Positions 41,287 to 50,415 of a DNA stretch of 64,000 nt are shown here, in pieces. The translations under genes were made by a program, and so were the position numbers. Under the pieces are notes generated by a model that saw only the letters and a program-made list of their open reading frames with translations, ran no database searches and was not told the origin of the DNA. The DNA is from Halovulum sp039180525 (GTDB taxonomy: Bacteria; Pseudomonadota; Alphaproteobacteria; Rhodobacterales; Rhodobacteraceae), in the NCBI GenBank assembly GCA_039180525.1, contig JBCDDF010000005.1, positions 59,114 through 123,113 of the forward strand, in the 5' to 3' direction. Position 1 is the first letter of the stretch, and the number at the start of each line of letters is the position of its first letter.

Positions 41287-43380
41287 ATGATCCAATGCTG
41301 GCGGCTGGACACGCCCAGCCAGACCATGGTTTTGGCCAGTTTCGACCGCCGCCTCCCGGCGGTCGTGTACTGGTCGGCACCCCTTCCCGGGGATGAGGAC
41401 TTGTCGGCGCTGGCGGCGCAGACCCGGCTGGCGCCGTCCGGCGGGATGCTGGATCTGGTCGCCGATGTCTCGGTCGCGCCGGAACAGGCGGGCGGGTTTT
41501 TGGGCCATCCGGCGATCCATTCCGGCGGGTCCGCGCATCAGTCGATCTATGAGCTGGAGGCGGAGGACAGCGCCGGCGGCCGGCTGAAGCTCGACTATCG
41601 CGACGGGCCGACCGGCACGCTTTATCGTGTGGTCTTCGCGGCGGATGCGGAAACGGATGTCATCGCGACCCATGCGGAATTGCGCCCGGCGGATGAGCGC
41701 GATTTCACCATCGACTGGATGGCCGCGCCGGTGTTGCCGGCGCCGCAGAACGCGGCCGAGATCATCGAGTTTTCCGGCCGCTGGTGCGGCGAGTTTCAGA
41801 CCCGCCGCGTGCCCTGGTCGCCGGGCTCCCGCCTGCGCGAAAGCTGGGAGGGGCGCACCAGCCACACCGATTTCTGCGGTATCCTGATCCCGACCCATGG
41901 CGCGTCCGAGACCGGCGGGGAGGCGTTCGGGTTCCACCTGGGCTGGTCCGGCGGGCACCGCATGGTGGCCGAGGAACTGCCCACCGGGCAGCGCCAGATC
42001 CTGTTCGGGGCGCTGCAGGATTGCAGTTTTACCGTCAAACCCGACCGTCCCTACACCACGCCGGTGCTGTACGTCACCCGCTCCGACCAGGGACTTGGCG
42101 GGGTCAGCCGCGCCTATCATGCACATTTGCGGCGGCGGATCCTGAAATTCACCGATCCAGCACGCCCTCGCCCGGTGCATTACAATTGCTGGGAGGCGGT
42201 CTATTTCGACCACAAGCCCCAGGTGCTGATGAACCTGGCGACCCGCGCCGCCGATCTGGGCGTGGAACGCTTCGTACTGGACGACGGCTGGTTCGGCGAA
42301 CGCGACGACGACACTCGGTCCCTGGGCGACTGGTCGGTGGACCGGCGCAAATGGCCCGACGGGCTGGCCGGGCTGATCGACCATGTCAAAGGCCTGGGCA
42401 TGACCTTCGGCCTGTGGGTCGAGCCGGAGATGGTCAACGAAGACAGCCAGCTTTACCGCGCCCATCCCGATTGGATGCTGGGCACCGGCCGCTATACCGG
42501 GCGCAACCAGCAGGTGCTGTATCTGCGCAAGCCGGAGGTGTCGGAGTTTCTGTTCCAGCAGATCGACGCGCTGCTGACCGAATACGACATCGACTACCTG
42601 AAATGGGACCATAACCGCGCGTTGCCCTCGATCCGCCCCGACCAGACGGAGGCGCTCTACGGGCTGCTCGCGCGCTTGCGCCGCGCGCACCCGCAGGTGG
42701 AGATCGAAACCTGTGCCAGCGGTGGCGGGCGGGTCGATTTCGGCATCCTCGCGCACACGCAGCGGTTCTGGGCCTCCGACAGCAACGATGCGCTGGAGCG
42801 GTGGAAGATTCAGCGCGGCGCGTCGTATTTCTTCCCGCCAGAGATCACCGGCGCGCATGTCGGGCCGCGGGTCTGCCACACTTCGGGCCGGCGCCTGTCG
42901 ATGCCGTTTCGCGCGGCGGTCGCCGGGACGCGGGCCATGGGGCTGGAGATGGATTTGAGCGAATTGACGGACCAAGAGGCAGCCGAGGCCAAGGCTGCGA
43001 TCGCCCGCTTTAAGGCCCGGCGCGGTTTGCTGCACACCGGGCACCACTACCGGCTGGACAGCGACGACCCTGCCGTCATCGCCGAAATGCATGTGGCCGC
43101 CGACGGCGCGGAGTTCGCGCTTTTCGCCGCGCAGATGACGCCGTCGCCGCAGGAAATGGCCCGGCCGCTGCGACTGGCGGGGCTGGATCCGGCGGCGCGC
43201 TATCGGGTCAGCCTGGAGAACGCGGATCAGGTGACGGCGACCGTCAACCGCGGGCCGCTCCCGCCGCTTGCCGCCGGCGCGCCGGTCGAATTGTCGGGCC
43301 AGGCGCTGATGGCGCGCGGCCTGCAACTGCCCAACGCCTTTCCGGAAACGATGTGGACCGTCAACGGAGCCAAACTATGA
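41287..43380 (+). CDS. Alpha-galactosidase, GH36
   Basis: The 697-residue glycosidase matches GH36. The catalytic barrel begins around R-F-V-L-D-D-G-W-F-G and contains the nucleophile D441 (Y-L-K-W-D-H-N-R) and the acid/base D498 (F-W-A-S-D-S-N-D), both intact. E-T-C-A-S-G-G-G-R lies between. It would release galactose from melibiose- or raffinose-type sugars. No signal peptide is seen, so it acts in the cytoplasm after import. Its stop overlaps the following SDR start. Confidence 0.92.
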   Translation: MIQCWRLDTPSQTMVLASFDRRLPAVVYWSAPLPGDEDLSALAAQTRLAPSGGMLDLVADVSVAPEQAGGFLGHPAIHSGGSAHQSIYELEAEDSAGGRLKLDYRDGPTGTLYRVVFAADAETDVIATHAELRPADERDFTIDWMAAPVLPAPQNAAEIIEFSGRWCGEFQTRRVPWSPGSRLRESWEGRTSHTDFCGILIPTHGASETGGEAFGFHLGWSGGHRMVAEELPTGQRQILFGALQDCSFTVKPDRPYTTPVLYVTRSDQGLGGVSRAYHAHLRRRILKFTDPARPRPVHYNCWEAVYFDHKPQVLMNLATRAADLGVERFVLDDGWFGERDDDTRSLGDWSVDRRKWPDGLAGLIDHVKGLGMTFGLWVEPEMVNEDSQLYRAHPDWMLGTGRYTGRNQQVLYLRKPEVSEFLFQQIDALLTEYDIDYLKWDHNRALPSIRPDQTEALYGLLARLRRAHPQVEIETCASGGGRVDFGILAHTQRFWASDSNDALERWKIQRGASYFFPPEITGAHVGPRVCHTSGRRLSMPFRAAVAGTRAMGLEMDLSELTDQEAAEAKAAIARFKARRGLLHTGHHYRLDSDDPAVIAEMHVAADGAEFALFAAQMTPSPQEMARPLRLAGLDPAARYRVSLENADQVTATVNRGPLPPLAAGAPVELSGQALMARGLQLPNAFPETMWTVNGAKL

Positions 43381-44144
43381 AATACGCGACCTTTCACGAC
43401 CTCGAAGGCCAGTCGGTCTATATCACCGGCGGCGGCTCTGGCATCGGTGCCGATCTGACCGAGGGCTTTCTGGAACAGGGCTGCAAGGTGGCCTTTGTTC
43501 AGCGCTCGGATGCGACCGGCTTCTGCGACGAGATGGCGGAAAAGCACGGCAACCGGCCGCTTTTCATCCCATGCGATTTGACCGATGTGGACGCTTTGCG
43601 CGCCTCCATCGACCAGGCGGCCGCGGCGCATGGGCCGATCACGGTTCTGGTCAACAACGCCGCCAACGACATGCGCCACCCGCTGGAGCCGTTTTCGGTG
43701 GAAGATTGGGACCGGATGCAGGCGATCAACCTGCGCCCGCACTTCTTCACCGTGCAGGCGGTCGCGCCGGGGATGAAGGCTGCGGGCGGCGGGTCGATCA
43801 TCAACTTTTCCTCGATTTCGTATATGATGGGGAATGCCGGCTATTCGGCCTACGTCGCGGCCAAGGCCGGGATCACCGGGATGACGCGGGGGCTGGCGCG
43901 CGAGTTGGGGCCCGACAGGATCCGCGTCAACGCGCTGATGCCGGGCTGGGTGCTGACCCAGAAACAGTTGGACAAATGGGCCACGCCCGAAGGGCTGGAG
44001 GGGCATTTGGAACGGCAATCGCTGAAGGAACACCTGGCGCCGCGCGATATCGTCGACGGGACGCTGTTTCTGGCCTCAAAAGCGTCGCGGATGATGACCG
44101 CGCAGGGCTTGGTCATCGATGGTGGGGTGGTGTTTACCGGATGA
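43377..44144 (+). CDS. SDR dehydrogenase, probably sugar 1-dehydrogenase
   Basis: The 255-residue SDR has T-G-G-G-S-G-I-G, N-N-A-A-N-D, catalytic Ser in N-F-S-S-I-S-Y, and Y-V-A-A-K as the Tyr-Lys pair. Sitting between alpha-galactosidase and DgoK, it is well placed to oxidise galactose to galactonolactone, as SDR galactose dehydrogenases do in rhizobia. The specificity is inferred from context. ATGA overlaps occur at both ends. Confidence 0.8.
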   Translation: MKYATFHDLEGQSVYITGGGSGIGADLTEGFLEQGCKVAFVQRSDATGFCDEMAEKHGNRPLFIPCDLTDVDALRASIDQAAAAHGPITVLVNNAANDMRHPLEPFSVEDWDRMQAINLRPHFFTVQAVAPGMKAAGGGSIINFSSISYMMGNAGYSAYVAAKAGITGMTRGLARELGPDRIRVNALMPGWVLTQKQLDKWATPEGLEGHLERQSLKEHLAPRDIVDGTLFLASKASRMMTAQGLVIDGGVVFTG

Positions 44145-45058
44145 GGCCCGATTGGATCGCCGTCGACTGGGGAACCTCCAACCTGCGCGCCTGGGCCATG
44201 GGCGCGCGGGGCGAGGTGCTGGCCGATGCGAAAAGCGATGCCGGCATGGGCACGCTAAAGCCGGGCCCGCACGGGTTCGAGCCCGCGCTGATGGATCTGA
44301 TCCGCCCCTGGCTTGGCGGGGACCGGGTTGTCGACGTTATCGCCTGCGGCATGGTCGGGTCGCGCCAGGGCTGGGCGGAGGCCGCCTATCGCCCCGTGCC
44401 CGCCGCGCCTCTGGCGCCTACACCCGTTCGCGCCGTCGCCCATGATCGGCGCATCCGCGTGCACATCCTGGGCGGTGTCAGCCAAAAGGCCCCGCCGGAT
44501 GTGATGCGCGGTGAGGAGACCCAGATCGCCGGGCTTCTAACCGAAATGCCCGGGTTCGAAGGCGTCATTGCCCTGCCCGGCACGCATACCAAATGGGTGC
44601 AGATCGTGGGCGGAGAGATCTTTCATTTCGCCAGCTACATGACCGGCGAGCTTTACGCACTGTTGTCGCGCCAGTCGGTCCTGCGCCACTCCGTCGGGCA
44701 TGGTGGCCTGGACGACGCCGCCTTTATCGACGCGCTGGGCGACACGCTGAGCCATCCCGAACGGGTGGCGGCGAAGCTGTTCGGCCTGCGCGCGGCGCAT
44801 CTGCTGGCGGGGGAGGACCCGGCGCAGGCCTCGGCCCGGCTGTCGGGCTATCTTCTGGGGTTGGAGTTGGCCGGGGCGCGGCCCTATTGGCTGGGCCAGC
44901 CGATCGCGCTGGTCGCCGCCGGTGCTGCGGCGCACCGCTATTGCCTGGCGCTGGACACGCTGGGTGCCGCCTATACGCGGCACGATCCCGACGCCTGCGT
45001 GCGCGCAGGGCTGACCGCCACCCACGCTGCGCTGACCCAAACGGAGCCGAACCGATGA
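44141..45058 (+). CDS. dgoK: 2-dehydro-3-deoxygalactonokinase
   Basis: The 305-residue kinase matches DgoK. It starts W-I-A-V-D-W-G-T-S-N-L-R-A-W and carries the family segments C-G-M-V-G-S-R-Q-G-W and P-G-T-H-T-K-W-V. It phosphorylates 2-keto-3-deoxygalactonate with ATP. Its stop is just before the dgoA start (ATGA overlap), as in other galactonate operons. Confidence 0.9.
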   Translation: MRPDWIAVDWGTSNLRAWAMGARGEVLADAKSDAGMGTLKPGPHGFEPALMDLIRPWLGGDRVVDVIACGMVGSRQGWAEAAYRPVPAAPLAPTPVRAVAHDRRIRVHILGGVSQKAPPDVMRGEETQIAGLLTEMPGFEGVIALPGTHTKWVQIVGGEIFHFASYMTGELYALLSRQSVLRHSVGHGGLDDAAFIDALGDTLSHPERVAAKLFGLRAAHLLAGEDPAQASARLSGYLLGLELAGARPYWLGQPIALVAAGAAAHRYCLALDTLGAAYTRHDPDACVRAGLTATHAALTQTEPNR

Positions 45059-45669
45059 GCCGCAAACTGATCGCCATCCTGCGCGGCATCCCGCCAGAAG
45101 ATGCCGTGCCCGTCACCGCAGCGCTGATCGAGACCGGCATCGACCGGATCGAGGTGCCGCTCAACTCGCCCCGGCCGCTAGACAGCATCCGCGCCATGGC
45201 CTCGGGCCTGGCGGGGCAGGGGCAGTTCGGCGCCGGCACCGTGCTCACCCCGGCCGAGGTCGATGCGGTGGCCGAGGCTGGCGGCGGCTTCGTCGTCTCG
45301 CCCAATGCCGACACGGGCGTCATCCGGCGCACGAAAGACCGCGGGCTGGGCTCCTTTCCCGGGGTCTTCACCCCCAGCGAGTGCTTTGCCGCCCTGGCCG
45401 CCGGTGCGGATGCGCTGAAGATCTTCCCGGCCGAGATGATGGGGCCGGGCGGGCTGAAGGCGCTGAAAGCCGTGCTGCCGGCAGAGGTCGATGTCTATGC
45501 CGTTGGCGGCGCCGACCCCGGCAATTTCGACACCTGGATCGCAGCCGGGGCGGCCGGTTTCGGTCTGGGCTCCTTCCTCTACAAACCGGGGCGTACCGCG
45601 GCCGAGGTCGCCGCCCGCGCAGCCGACTGCGTCGCCGCCTATGACGCGGTGATCCCAGTGGCGGCCTGA
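45055..45669 (+). CDS. dgoA: 2-dehydro-3-deoxy-6-phosphogalactonate aldolase
   Basis: The 204-residue class I aldolase of the KDPG/KDPGal family cleaves KDPGal to pyruvate and glyceraldehyde 3-phosphate. It has L-I-A-I-L-R-G-I at the start, the catalytic Glu region, the G-A-G-T-V-L block, and the Schiff-base Lys in D-A-L-K-I-F-P-A at about residues 120-127. Length is normal for DgoA. It ends the oxidative galactose branch in this operon. Confidence 0.9.
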   Translation: MSRKLIAILRGIPPEDAVPVTAALIETGIDRIEVPLNSPRPLDSIRAMASGLAGQGQFGAGTVLTPAEVDAVAEAGGGFVVSPNADTGVIRRTKDRGLGSFPGVFTPSECFAALAAGADALKIFPAEMMGPGGLKALKAVLPAEVDVYAVGGADPGNFDTWIAAGAAGFGLGSFLYKPGRTAAEVAARAADCVAAYDAVIPVAA

Positions 45670-45704
45670 GGCGTGGGGCATAACAACCAGGCCCCGAACC
45701 ACGC

Positions 45705-45725
45705 GTCCCGGGCCTGACCCGGGAC
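45705..45725. repeat. Intergenic palindrome of the GTCCCGGG type
   Basis: GTCCCGGG and CCCGGGAC form a perfect 8-bp inverted repeat around CCTGA in the gap between dgoA and the beta-galactosidase gene. Close relatives occur at 48941, 48987 and 63045, so it is part of a repeat family. It may also act as a weak terminator or mRNA stabiliser. Confidence 0.7.
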
Positions 45726-45768
45726 CTCACCCGGCGCCGCAGCCGACACCGAACCGGAAGATGACAGC

Positions 45769-47685
45769 GTGAACAGAACCCTGGGCGTTTGCTACTACCC
45801 CGAACACTGGCCCGAAGACATCTGGGCCGAAGATGCCGCGCGCATGGTGGATACCGGGCTGAGCTGGGTGCGTATCGGAGAGTTCGCCTGGTCGCGGATG
45901 GAACCCGTGCCGGGCGATCTGCGCTTCGACTGGCTCGACCGCGCCATCGACACGCTGAGCGCCGCGGGCCTGAAGGTGATCCTGGGCACGCCCACCGCCA
46001 CACCGCCGCGCTGGATGGTGGCCAAGCATCCCGACATGCTGGCGGTGGATGCCGACGGGCGGCCGCGCGGCTTCGGCTCGCGGCGGCATTACTGTTTTTC
46101 GCATCACGGCTATCGGGAGGAATGCGCCCGGATCGTCACGCTTCTGGCCGAACGCTATGGCCGGAATCCTCATGTCGCCGCCTGGCAGACCGACAACGAA
46201 TACGGCTGCCACGACACGGTGCTCAGCTATTCCGAGGCCGCCCGCGCGGCGTTCCGCGTCTGGCTGGCCGAACGCTATGGCCAGATCGACAGCCTGAACG
46301 CCGCCTGGGGCAATGTGTTCTGGTCCATGGAATACCGCACCTATGCCGAAATCGGCCTGCCCAACCTGACCGTGACCGAGCCCAACCCGGCGCATGTGCT
46401 GGATTTCAAGCGGTTCTCCTCCGACCAGGTGGTGGCGTTCAACAAGCTGCAGGCGGATATCCTGCGCGCGCATACCGATGAGCCGCTGATCCACAACTAC
46501 ATGGGCCGGACGCTCAGCTTCGATCATTTCGATGTCGGCGCCGATCTGGATGTCGCCAGTTGGGACAGCTATCCGCTGGGTTTCTTGGAGGATCGCTCGG
46601 ACGCGGATGCGGCCTGGAAACGTGCCTTTCACCGCCAGGGCGACCCCGATACGCAGGCCTTTCACCACGACCTTTACCGGGGCGTCGGACGCGGGCGGCT
46701 GTGGGTGATGGAACAGCAGCCCGGCCCGGTGAACTGGGCGCCCTACAACCCCGCACCGCTGCCCGGCATGGCCCGGCTCTGGGCGTGGGAGGCGTTCGCC
46801 CACGGGGCGGAGACGGTGTGCTACTTCCGCTGGCGGCAGGCGCCGTTTGCGCAGGAACAGATGCATGCGGGCCTGTTGCGCCCCGATAGCGCCCCGGCGC
46901 CGGCCCTGGCCGAAGCGGCGGAGGTGGCGCGCGAGCTCGCGGCCGCGCCTGCGATTCAGATCGCAGCGGCACCTGTGGCGATCGTCTTCGACTACACCAG
47001 CGCCTGGGCGTGGGAGACGCAGCCGCAAAGCCGCGATTTCGACTATTACCGGCTGGTCTTCGCGCAGTATCGCGCGCTGCGCGAACTGGGCTTCGATATC
47101 GATATCCTGCCCGCCGATACGCCCGATCTGTCGGCCTATCGGCTGGTCTTGATCCCAGGGCTGATGGCCTGGCCCGCGCCGCTGCGCGCCGCACTCGACA
47201 CGTTCGAGGGCGTGGCGCTGATCGGCCCCAGATCGGGGTCGAAGACCGTCGACATGGCCATTCCGCCCGGCATGCCGCCGGACATGGACGCCCTGGAAGT
47301 GTCCGTCGAACGGGTCGAGAGCCTGCGCCCCGACTGCCCCGAGCCACTGACCGGCGGCGGGGCGGTGCATCTGTGGCTGGAGCATTGCAGCGGCAGCGCG
47401 CAGGTGATCGAAACCACCGAAGCCGGCCAGCCGGTGCTGTTCCGGGCCGGGCCGCGCCACTATCTGGCCGCCTGGCTGGATGCGGACGCGATGCGCCGGG
47501 TGCTGGGCGATCTGGCCACGCTCGCCGGGCTGCCGCCCGAGTCCATGCCTTTCGGTATCCGCCGCCGCCGTGATGGCAATGCGACGTTCTATTTCAACTA
47601 CACCGCCGATGCGCTGCCGGGCGGCACGCTGACCGATTTGACGCAGGATCTGCCGCCCGCCGGGGTCGCCCGGCTGACCGGCTGA
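45769..47685 (+). CDS. Beta-galactosidase, GH42
   Basis: The 638-residue glycosidase matches GH42 in all three domains. The N-terminus (G-V-C-Y-Y-P-E-H-W) is diagnostic, the acid/base is E144 in T-D-N-E-Y-G-C, and the nucleophile is E315 in W-V-M-E-Q-Q-P-G. A beta-sandwich and a flexible C-terminal domain follow. It would cleave beta-1,3/1,4-galactosides. The start is a GTG; the nearest ATG upstream runs into a stop after two codons. It has no signal peptide. Confidence 0.92.
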   Translation: MNRTLGVCYYPEHWPEDIWAEDAARMVDTGLSWVRIGEFAWSRMEPVPGDLRFDWLDRAIDTLSAAGLKVILGTPTATPPRWMVAKHPDMLAVDADGRPRGFGSRRHYCFSHHGYREECARIVTLLAERYGRNPHVAAWQTDNEYGCHDTVLSYSEAARAAFRVWLAERYGQIDSLNAAWGNVFWSMEYRTYAEIGLPNLTVTEPNPAHVLDFKRFSSDQVVAFNKLQADILRAHTDEPLIHNYMGRTLSFDHFDVGADLDVASWDSYPLGFLEDRSDADAAWKRAFHRQGDPDTQAFHHDLYRGVGRGRLWVMEQQPGPVNWAPYNPAPLPGMARLWAWEAFAHGAETVCYFRWRQAPFAQEQMHAGLLRPDSAPAPALAEAAEVARELAAAPAIQIAAAPVAIVFDYTSAWAWETQPQSRDFDYYRLVFAQYRALRELGFDIDILPADTPDLSAYRLVLIPGLMAWPAPLRAALDTFEGVALIGPRSGSKTVDMAIPPGMPPDMDALEVSVERVESLRPDCPEPLTGGGAVHLWLEHCSGSAQVIETTEAGQPVLFRAGPRHYLAAWLDADAMRRVLGDLATLAGLPPESMPFGIRRRRDGNATFYFNYTADALPGGTLTDLTQDLPPAGVARLTG

Positions 47686-47703
47686 ACGCTTGGCCGGCCG
47701 AGC

Positions 47704-48576
47704 CTATTGCGCCGCGATGGCGGCCTGCATGCCATAGGCATCGCGGACATAGCCCGCCAGCGCCTCCACCAACGGTGTGTCGCTGCGCGGGCTTTGATAC
47801 ATATTGACCATGATCTGCGCCAGGTCGGGCAGCGCGCCGCCATGGTCGATCGGCGTCAGATAGGGCGAGGCGTTGCCGTCGATATTGGCATGCACCGCCA
47901 GATCGGCCGATACGGTCGCATCCACCGTGCGGGTGCTGTCAGAGTTCACCACCATGTCCCACGCGATGCCGGCGTCGTCCAGCGCCCGCTGTACAAGGCT
48001 GCGAAAGATGCAATTGGTTTCAAAGGCCAGCCGCAACGGCCGCTGCCGCCAGGCCCGCCCGCCCGGTGCGCCGACCCATGTCAGTGGCTGGATCTGCAGC
48101 GTGGTGCCGCCGGGTTCCAACCCGCCCTCGGTGGTCAGGATCACGTCCAATTCGCCGCGCGCGAACTGCACCTTCAGCTCTTTGGTGAACGACGAAATCA
48201 GCTCGACCCGCACGCGCGGATACTCGGCGGCGAAACGTTGCAGAATGCCCGGCACATGCGGATAGACGATGTCATGCGGCACGCCGAAGCGTAGCTCGCC
48301 CTCCAGCGCATCGTCGCGCATCAGCCCCCAGACCTCGTCATTCAGCGCGACCATCCGGCGGCCATAGCTGAGCAATTGTTCACCCTGCGCGGTCAGGTCC
48401 ATAGACCGGCCACCGCGGTCGAAAAGCGGTTGGCCCAGAGCCTCTTCGAGGCGTTTCAACTGCATCGACACCGCCGATTGCGTCAGGTTCAACTGCCCCG
48501 CGGCCCGAGTCACCCCACCGGTTTCGGCGACGGTGACGAACGCGCGCAAGGCGGTAAGGTCGAGATTCCGGGGCAT
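47704..48576 (-). CDS. LysR family transcriptional regulator
   Basis: The 290-residue protein has the LysR helix-turn-helix in A-A-G-Q-L-N-L-T-Q-S-A-V-S-M-Q-L-K-R-L-E (residues about 24-44) and a periplasmic-like effector domain. It is convergent with the beta-galactosidase gene and divergent from the DUF1127 gene at 48699, so it more likely controls that gene and itself than the galactoside operon. The target is not known. Start at 48576 begins at the conserved N-terminus (M-P-R-N-L-D-L-T-A-L-R-A-F). Confidence 0.87.
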   Translation of the reverse strand: MPRNLDLTALRAFVTVAETGGVTRAAGQLNLTQSAVSMQLKRLEEALGQPLFDRGGRSMDLTAQGEQLLSYGRRMVALNDEVWGLMRDDALEGELRFGVPHDIVYPHVPGILQRFAAEYPRVRVELISSFTKELKVQFARGELDVILTTEGGLEPGGTTLQIQPLTWVGAPGGRAWRQRPLRLAFETNCIFRSLVQRALDDAGIAWDMVVNSDSTRTVDATVSADLAVHANIDGNASPYLTPIDHGGALPDLAQIMVNMYQSPRSDTPLVEALAGYVRDAYGMQAAIAAQ

Positions 48577-48698
48577 ATCACACTCCGTGATGGCAGGTCT
48601 GCGAACCATTCATTTGTCTTATGTACCGTCCCTCTCCATAACAATCAAGATCCCACATGGATCCACCAATAGTATCACGAACGCGAATGGAGAGCGCC

Positions 48699-48926
48699 AT
48701 GACGACACTCGCAACCCATGCGCCGCGCGTGACGCGGCCCGCCCGGTCCTTTTGGATCCGTGCGTTGAACTGGCTGATCGCCCGCGATGCGCAGTTCCGT
48801 GAGCGCAAGGCGCTGGAACAACTGGATGCGCATCTGCTGCGCGACATCGGACTGGAACCCGACGATGTGCACCGCGAGGTTGTTCGCCCGATCTGGGACG
48901 CGCCAAAGGTGATGCGCCGCAGCTGA
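48699..48926 (+). CDS. DUF1127 family small protein
   Basis: The 75-residue protein has the DUF1127 core L-D-A-H-L-L-R-D-I-G-L-E-P-D-D-V-H-R-E. Such small basic proteins affect RNA turnover and phosphate or stress responses in some alphaproteobacteria. It is divergent from LysR across a gap of about 120 bases. GGAGAGCG upstream supports the start at 48699; earlier in-frame codons add a poor N-terminus. Confidence 0.78.
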   Translation: MTTLATHAPRVTRPARSFWIRALNWLIARDAQFRERKALEQLDAHLLRDIGLEPDDVHREVVRPIWDAPKVMRRS

Positions 48927-48940
48927 GAGCCGCGCAACGC

Positions 48941-49007
48941 GCCCCGGGCTTGACCCGGGGCCTCTTGCCGCTGCGTCAGACGGTAGGCCCCGGGCCAAGC
49001 CCGGGGC
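48941..49007. repeat. Pair of inverted GC-rich palindromes (BIME-like)
   Basis: Two palindromes face each other. The first is GCCCCGGG-CTTGA-CCCGGGGC at 48941-48961; the second is GCCCCGGG-CCAAG-CCCGGGGC at 48987-49007. The flanking bases of the second are the reverse complement of the first, so the unit is a head-to-head pair as in REP/BIME elements. It fills the gap between the DUF1127 gene and tesA. Confidence 0.75.
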
Positions 49008-49034
49008 GACCGCGCGCCTGGGGCGGACTTGGCT

Positions 49035-49700
49035 CTAGCCGCCGCGCGCCCGATCCGCCAATTCCACCACGAAGGGTCCGATATCGGCCACCATCCGGGA
49101 CACCCCTTCGGCGTTCGGGTGGACCCCGTCGGCCTGCATCAGGGCTTGGACTGCGGCCAGATTGTCTGCCGAGCCCAAACCGGCCAGAAAGAACGGATAA
49201 AGCAGCGCGTCATGCGCCGCCGCCAGATCTGGATAAATCGCGTCAAAACTGTCCTTATAGGCGGCGCCGTAATTCGCCGGCGCCGTCATGCCGGCCAGCA
49301 GCACCGGCACCTCCGCCGCGCCCGCCGCCTCTAGAATCCCGTCAAGGTTCTCGCGCGTCGCCTCCGGTGCCAACCCGCGCAGCAGATCGTTGCCGCCCAG
49401 CGCGACGATCACCGCATCCACATCGTCGCCCAGCGTCCAGGCCACCCGCGACAGCCCCCCCGCCGTCGTATCGCCCGACACGCCGGCATTGATGACCCGC
49501 ACCTCGTGCCCGTTTTCGTCCAGCCAGGCCTGAAGCTGCGGCACGAACCCGTCCTCCTGCGGCAGGCCGTAGCCTTGCGTCAGGCTGTCGCCCAGGGCGG
49601 CGACCGTGATCTGTTGCGCGACGGCCAGCGTAGGAAAGGCGACGGCGATGGCCAGGGCCGCAAGCTTGCGCGCAGAACGCCACGCCCCATATCGACACAC
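49035..49700 (-). CDS. tesA: SGNH arylesterase/thioesterase, TesA-like
   Basis: This 221-residue periplasmic hydrolase has G-D-S-L in block I (L-G-D-S-L-T-Q-G-Y-G), then G-G-N-D in block III (A-L-G-G-N-D-L), and D-G-V-H-P-N as the Asp-His pair. An N-terminal signal-like stretch (L-A-A-L-A-I-A-V-A-F-P) precedes A-V-A-Q-Q. It hydrolyses short acyl or aryl esters. GTG starts at 49700 and 49733 both fit; the first is preferred because it is closer to the signal peptide. It diverges from ybbA as in Escherichia coli. Confidence 0.87.
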   Translation of the reverse strand: MCRYGAWRSARKLAALAIAVAFPTLAVAQQITVAALGDSLTQGYGLPQEDGFVPQLQAWLDENGHEVRVINAGVSGDTTAGGLSRVAWTLGDDVDAVIVALGGNDLLRGLAPEATRENLDGILEAAGAAEVPVLLAGMTAPANYGAAYKDSFDAIYPDLAAAHDALLYPFFLAGLGSADNLAAVQALMQADGVHPNAEGVSRMVADIGPFVVELADRARGG

Positions 49701-49725
49701 AGTTCGCAAACCCGGAAGCCCCCGT

Positions 49726-50415
49726 ATGCCCACCCCCGTGATATCCCTGAACGACGCCCGCCTTTCGCTGATGGGCAATGCCGGCATGGTCGACATCCTT
49801 AGAGGCATAAGCCTGGATGTCAGCCCTGGCGAAACCTTGGGGCTGGTGGGGCCAAGCGGGTCGGGCAAATCGTCTCTCCTCATGCTCATGGGCGGGTTGG
49901 AGCGCGCCACCGGCGGCCAGGTCTCGGTCCTGGGCCGGGACATGACAGCGATGGGCGAAGACGCGCTCGCCCTGTTTCGCCGCGACAATATGGGGGTCGT
50001 GTTCCAGTCTTTCCACCTGATCCCGACGATGACGGCGCTGGAAAACGTTGCCACGCCGTTGGAGCTTGCCGGTGCGCGGGACGCTTTCGAGCGGGCGGAG
50101 GAGGAATTGGCCAGTGTCGGCCTGGGGGATCGCGTGCACCACTATCCGGCGCAACTGTCCGGCGGGGAGCAACAGCGCGTGGCGCTTGCCCGCGCCGCCG
50201 CGCCGCGCCCGAAGCTGCTGCTGGCCGATGAGCCGACGGGAAACCTGGACGGTCCGACCGGCGCGGCGATCATGGACATGCTGTTCGGTCTGCGCGACCG
50301 GCACGGTGCCACGCTGGTTCTGGTGACCCACGCCGCCGAGCTGGCCAATCGCTGCGACCGCGTCATTCGTCTGCGCGACGGCAGTCTGGACAGTCTGGCG
50401 GAGGCGGCGGAGTGA
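49726..50415 (+). CDS. ybbA: ABC transporter ATPase, YbbA/LolD-like
   Basis: The 229-residue ATPase has Walker A G-P-S-G-S-G-K-S-S, signature L-S-G-G-E-Q-Q-R, Walker B L-L-L-A-D-E-P-T-G-N-L-D, and the LolD/MacB-like class layout. It pairs with the FtsX-type permease at 50412, with which it shares a GTGA overlap. The pair is an exporter-like or membrane-protein-extruding system. Divergence from tesA is a conserved arrangement. Confidence 0.9.
   Translation: MPTPVISLNDARLSLMGNAGMVDILRGISLDVSPGETLGLVGPSGSGKSSLLMLMGGLERATGGQVSVLGRDMTAMGEDALALFRRDNMGVVFQSFHLIPTMTALENVATPLELAGARDAFERAEEELASVGLGDRVHHYPAQLSGGEQQRVALARAAAPRPKLLLADEPTGNLDGPTGAAIMDMLFGLRDRHGATLVLVTHAAELANRCDRVIRLRDGSLDSLAEAAE

Noticed and set aside
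40222..43326. A 1034-codon frame antisense to the alpha-galactosidase region
   Set aside because: It is a GC-driven shadow of the real genes on the plus strand and resembles no protein family.
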